Source: Melampsora larici-populina 98AG31
Taxonomy: Eukaryota > Basidiomycota > Pucciniomycetes > Pucciniales > Melampsoraceae
Reading direction: 5' to 3'
DNA length: 64,000 bases
Assembly: GCF_000204055.1 (NCBI RefSeq)
Contig: NW_006768784.1
Location: forward strand, 979,323 to 1,043,322
Of this stretch, positions 59,401-64,000 are shown one piece after another (the first letter of the stretch is position 1; the number at the start of each line of letters is the position of its first letter). The notes beneath the pieces are model-generated. The model was not told the origin of the DNA. It did not search any database and saw nothing but the letters and a program-made list of their open reading frames with translations. The position numbers and the translations under genes are program-made.

Positions 59401-62400
59401 GAATGGCATTCATCACCCACGTCCTCAACGTTCTTGCTGAAGAGGAAAGATTTTCCGGCCTGTATGCTCTTGAGGGCTCGAAGAGCTGCGTAGACGCTTT
59501 CGGGTGGGCCCATAAAACGAGATTTTGTAGCGAACGAATAACAGCTCAGTACTCATGAGTCTCTTCATCAAAAATGAGACTTGAAAGTATTTAACCTTCT
59601 TCGTCAACCGTCAAATTCAAGAACCTATTCAGGGTTTATGACCGATGCCTGAATCAGTCGGAGCCAACCATCAAACGTGCGATTGAAGAGTAAAAAAATG
59701 GTCAGAAATGAACAATCCTTCTGATGATTCTTTGAAGATTGGATTGCAGCTCTTACTATCTGAAACGTGGAGAGGTCACGCTGAGTGGGCGCATGTAGGA
59801 ATCGTATCTTGGTCATGGTCAAAGCAAGTGAAGTGGTGAAAAGTGGAAGGTTATTTTGTTGGGCGGAATGGGGGCAAGAGGGTGGCATGACTCTGATATA
59901 TAGAATTCGACGCCAATTAAGTCATGCAACAAATCGCTCAGGATGATGAGCTGAGATTGAATTAAAATTCTGATAACCAGTTCGTCGCGTTGACCGAAAG
60001 AAGTCGGTGAGAGTTGAGTTGTGGATGGAACTTGGTATCCAATTATCAACTCCTCGAGGTTCATGATGATCACATCACTATACTTCGATCATTGGCTTCA
60101 GATATATCAAACTACGATGAGCGCACGAAGCCTGAGACATATTCCAATCCGTTGATGTCTCAGTATTTCTTGTATGGAAGGAAAATCTTTGAAGTGTGAT
60201 CGAGTTTCAACCCTTTCGATATCACACCGGTGTTCTTTGGGAATCATGCTCATTTTCTACAGAGATGTCGCGTCCTTGTTAGTCAATCAACATTATCCGC
60301 CGAATTGGTCTCATCAGGAAATGCTCATAAGAGCATTGTATCATTGTGTTTATATCAACACGGACAAATTTTCTTCAATCAACATGTCGTAAGTGCAGGA
60401 TGACATGTGGGCCTTCTGCTTTACCTTTATTGCTATGATTATGCTCAGAAAATATTCTCTGGTTTTTCCCACGCGAACTTTTGGTGCGAGGGACTTTAGT
60501 TAGTTTGCTGAGCCAGGTAGCTTCTCTTTACGTGCTTGGATCTTGCATTACTTCTGGTTTGACGCGCGGCTTGTATTTCCGACTTCAACCTGATCCAGGA
60601 GATCTTCAATTGACTAATATCCATACGGACCTACAAGGCTTTTCACAGAATTACCCATCCTGTGCACAAATGGATTCCATCCAGACATCAGTAGTAGGGA
60701 ATCAATAATGAGTCAGTCAGTGATGGCTTCACCAAATAGCTTGCCTTGTAATCAGTTGCAGACGGTATGGGTTAGTCTTTGGTTCAAGGGAACGTATGGT
60801 TATGCATAAATCGATTCTTGAAACTATACAAAAAATAAAGAAATGAAGTGTAGATGATTCGGCAGTCGGCGTTCCACTAAGCTTGACTAATAAGCCCCTC
60901 ATGCGTGTTCGCCGCGCCCTCACAGTCCCTCGAACCTCGAACGTCCCTTGGAGCCGAAGGCAAAGGACTCGACGGTACGAATGAGGCTTCATGCTGTACT
61001 TCGGTGTTAGAGTGGCATGTATGTTCAGCGATTTCAAGTCTTCATTCTTATACAAGATGACCATAGATTCCATATACGTTTGCTCACGTTTGTTCCCTGT
61101 AACAAAACAACCTCAGTTCTCCATCAGGTTATGAGCCGCCCTTCAGGCGTGTGGAAAAGACTTGGACATTTGCACATGGTCTCGTGAAAAATTGTGAATA
61201 GACTTTAATGCTGTGTGAGGAAAGAAACCTTTCTTGTCTTGCTTGGATGAGTAAGAATCAAGATACAGCCAACCTAGAACGTCTCCATTTTCAATATCGA
61301 TGGAGTCATAGTTTTGTATGTCAACTCTGGACATTTATACCCTGCTATCTTCCACGCCTATGGGGGCTGCGCTTTGTTGTATAGCATACTTTCTTCAAAG
61401 ATATATAGCGCATCAGCATTGCTAGCTTCATCTTTGTAAGGGCATGGATTTGTTTAGCTTGTGTTGGTGTTTGCCTCGTATTGGAAGATGCTTTTTTATC
61501 TCATGGGCTGGCTTAGGCTGGCTTCCGGCTATGACAGAAGCGTATCAAGTTATTTGCATAAAGTATATAAATTATACATGGCCAGCATCTGGAAAAGTAT
61601 GTAGCGAAAAGTATGTAGCGCTACATACTTTACTTTGAGTACCCTTATACATATCTCTCGCCAAGGAGAAAAATTATACATGGCCAGCATCTGGATGTAT
61701 CGGCATAATAAGGCTCCATAGATTAAAGTTTGGGTCATCAGGGAATTCCTCAGACCTTTCGTCGTCTTGCCGTCTCCTACAGTTCTCAACTTCGTGAGCA
61801 CTTTGTTGATGAACCCGTGATAAACTATGACTGCTCGCTAGGTTTCTTCAAATTTGGACATGTCGAGAATTACGTTCAACAATACCAACTTGGTACTAGA
61901 GCTCAATGACTGTATGACTAGTCCGACCATCATGGTAATGGATCACTCTTCGAAATATCTCATTTGGCTGACTGATTTGAGAAATTCTCGTAAATATCAG
62001 TGTATAGAGTGCTGGTCTCGAGGGCTACTCGAGTGGATGACTAAATATACCTTCTCAAGACTTTATTGAGCTCTGGTAAATAATCCATTGGCAACCTCGC
62101 TGTTGCATATTCTCAATATTGGTCGACTTCGTCTTAGCATCAAACCGCCTCACCACCAATCATTGCGATACATAACTCGTGAGAAAGAGCATTGCAAGAG
62201 TTTGTGGCCGTGTCATGAATAGCATCCGGGCAAATTGGTTTTTGTATGTTCTATGATCCGCATCGCATGTAGGGAAAATCTCGGCGACTTGGCTATGCTG
62301 CCTTCGTCCTGAATTTTGAGCAAACGTTTGGCCAAGAGATTGGTATTGTGACCAACATGCACGTACTATTCAAGTGGGAGTATGTCAGGGCCTTTTCCCC

Positions 62401-62786
62401 CATCCCATTAGCTCACTTCCACTTGAGGCTTCTGTCGGTGAATTTTGAAATGCCTATCCAATTGAGCCTGATAGTTTGGTACCTTTCTAGTCACTCTCAT
62501 TCCAACAGGCAAGGAATGTTCAAAATAGATAGGGCAAAGGGAATTATAAATTTGCATGCTTCAAGTTTGGCGAAAAATTCTGAACCCGGGCTCATCAACT
62601 ATATAAGGTGGCCAGAAGGTTGGCTTCCTTCCAGATTTCCCTCATCAACTGCACATCTCCTTTCATCCAAATCGGACTTGCAATCCTCAAGCCACCTTAT
62701 ATTTTTACAAATCAAGAGTGCTTATTTTCAATCACATCTTCCTATTCTCATCCCGCTCTCCGCATCAACGTGACCAGTAGATCGAG
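59401..62786. other. Long stretch without a recognised gene
   Basis: Open frames are short, overlap on both strands and show no family motif. A duplicated AAATTATACATGGCCAGCAT occurs at about 61570 and 61671, surrounding a 24-bp palindrome at 61608-61631. The upper part may include the promoter of the gene starting at 62787. Confidence 0.4.
61608..61631. repeat. 24-bp perfect palindrome between two direct repeats
   Basis: The centre reads GTATGTAGCGCTACATAC and is extended by AAA on the left and TTT on the right... both arms pair perfectly. A further AAGTATGTAGCG lies 12 bp to the left, so the arm sequence occurs three times within 45 bp. Confidence 0.7.
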
Positions 62787-64000
62787 ATGCTCAGTTTTAC
62801 CTCCAGCTCCAAATCTAAAGGTCGTTCAGGGTCCATGGCGGATCCTCGGGCAAGTCGCACCCTACCGATCCCAACGCGGATTATGCCGGTCAGTACTTGT
62901 TCCGTAAACTGTTTTCACCTTTGGATATTTCATCTTTCCTCTTTCGTTTGCGTATGGTTCCTATCCTTCGCCTACACCTGTTGTGTCTGTTTCACTATGT
63001 ATCCTTACCCACGCGATCGCACAACACGCTCCTTACCCTGAACTGTATCAAACACTTCGTCTATCCTTGTTTGATGAAATCGTACTCGCTTTTCCAAAAT
63101 TGAACTTTTCTCACAAATCTCTCTACATTGCATTTTGTATCTTTCAGTCACCTCCCCGTCTGCCTCTACCTCAAGGACTCAGGCTGGCTAGCGCAGGTCA
63201 CGAGTCTGACAGCTTTTTTGAAAGTGTCACCCGAAGTTGTGGATTACTTGAACAAGTCAAGAGTCCTGAAACGGTCACCATGTCCAATCCACACCTAGTT
63301 CCGAATCCCAGAAGTGTGAGTAATTTTTTCCTAACCTTGCCTCAGTCTTATCATGAACTCGAGATCTTGTCTTCTGACTAGCACACTATACCATGTTTAT
63401 TTGCCCTGTGACTCGTAGGCCTCCTCCTCTGCCACCTCGGTTACAAGAAGTCACGCTATCCAACATGGCTATACCTCCTCCTCTTCGTCCCTTGCATCGA
63501 CCTCCTCAAACTCGTCTTCGTCTTCGTCTTCATCCCAAAGCTCTCAGTATCCAACATCCTGTTTTTCGGGCTCTTCATCCAGACGGAGCACTCTACAAGA
63601 AAGGCGCAGAGGCGCCTACTTCACGAAAATTGTGATTTACAGGGAGGATCAACTGAAGGACTGCTTTGTGTATGCACCCAGTCGGGTGTCCTCATTGACC
63701 CTTGATGAGATTGATTGTCACAAAGGATCCGCCCCGGCCGCACCTGGACACGCGATTAACCAGGAAAACATTCGCTCAAGGCCAGCGGTTTCACCTCTCA
63801 CCACGGCGTCATCAAATGGCTACGAGGAAGATGACGAAGGTGAAGAAGAGGTGTTGGAGGACGATGAAAGTCATGATGGGTACTCCCGTCCCTCCTCTTC
63901 CATGTCCATTCAAAGCGATCCCTTCGAGTACTCGGCATACCTATCGCGGCCGGCATGTCAAAAGCTAGACCGCTCTCTCTCTCGCGCTTCGTCGGTGACT
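62787..64000 (+). CDS. Hypothetical Ser-rich protein with a conserved-looking YFTKIVIY region; 3' end outside the window
   Basis: I do not recognise the family. The likely first exon starts at ATG 62787 (MLSFTSSSKSKGRSGSMADP), with a donor near 62889 (GTCAGT). A middle exon ends NPHLVPNPRS near 63316 before GTGAGT. A last visible exon starts at 63419 after TCGTAG and stays open to the window end. It encodes a Ser-run, then RRRGAYFTKIVIYREDQLKD, CFVYAPSRVSSLTLDEI, an acidic block (EEDDEGEEEVLEDDE) and a Ser-rich tail. It is probably a regulatory or scaffold protein with a mostly disordered chain. Borders of the middle exon are uncertain. A broken copy of the YFTKIVIY region lies 4.4 kb upstream. 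Confidence 0.55.

Overview
The window looks like nuclear DNA of a rust fungus (Pucciniales, Basidiomycota; Melampsora- or Puccinia-like). It is AT-rich. Genes are split by many short GT-AG introns of about 50-90 bp. More than half of the sequence is transposable-element material of kinds common in rusts. Species is not determinable from the sequence alone.

Layout. 1-2.6 kb: C-terminal part of a MIOS/Sea4-like GATOR2 subunit. 3.5-6.5 kb: a three-exon gene of unknown function. 6.5-13.3 kb: repeats and degraded elements (a GTTGCG-rich inverted-repeat element, a Tourist-like MITE, an LTR-like stretch, a tyrosine-recombinase fragment). 13.5-16.1 kb: a questin-oxidase-like (DUF4243) gene. 17.3-18.9 kb: a secreted M28 aminopeptidase on the minus strand. 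19.3-24.0 kb: a complete PIF/Harbinger transposon with identical 100-bp terminal repeats, a SANT/Myb-like companion gene and a DDE transposase carrying one in-frame stop. 25.2-27.2 kb: a Ser/Thr-rich membrane protein. 28.7-30.4 and 47.9-49.6 kb: two copies of a duplicated small secreted cysteine-containing protein gene. 31.7-36.4 kb: a PLPBP/YBL036C-like gene destroyed by nested elements. 49.9-58.0 kb: two conserved housekeeping genes, DNA polymerase alpha catalytic subunit (16 exons) and a CAK1-like kinase (4 exons). 58.0-62.8 kb: mostly non-coding, with a degraded copy of the gene that runs off the right end of the window (62.8-64 kb).

The most unusual object is a 9.9-kb element at 36819-46744. 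It has about 272-bp terminal inverted repeats differing at a single base, and a 9-bp direct repeat (GGTTTTTGT) directly outside both ends. It carries two convergent genes. One is a RecQ-like helicase interrupted by two in-frame TGA codons. The other is an intact six-exon, 959-aa DUF6589-family protein with candidate D/D/E acidic residues. Two tiny elements elsewhere in the window (28716-28793 and 47351-47491) share its terminal sequence and have 8-bp target duplications, so they look like non-autonomous relatives. I propose that this is a mobile DNA system whose mobility protein is the DUF6589 protein, with a RecQ-like helicase as accessory.

Several broken TE genes carry TGA where the family context suggests an Arg codon (CGA to TGA). 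This is the pattern left by deamination of methylated CpG. No tRNA, rRNA or CRISPR was seen. All exon boundaries are read by eye from splice consensus, phase and protein-family conservation.
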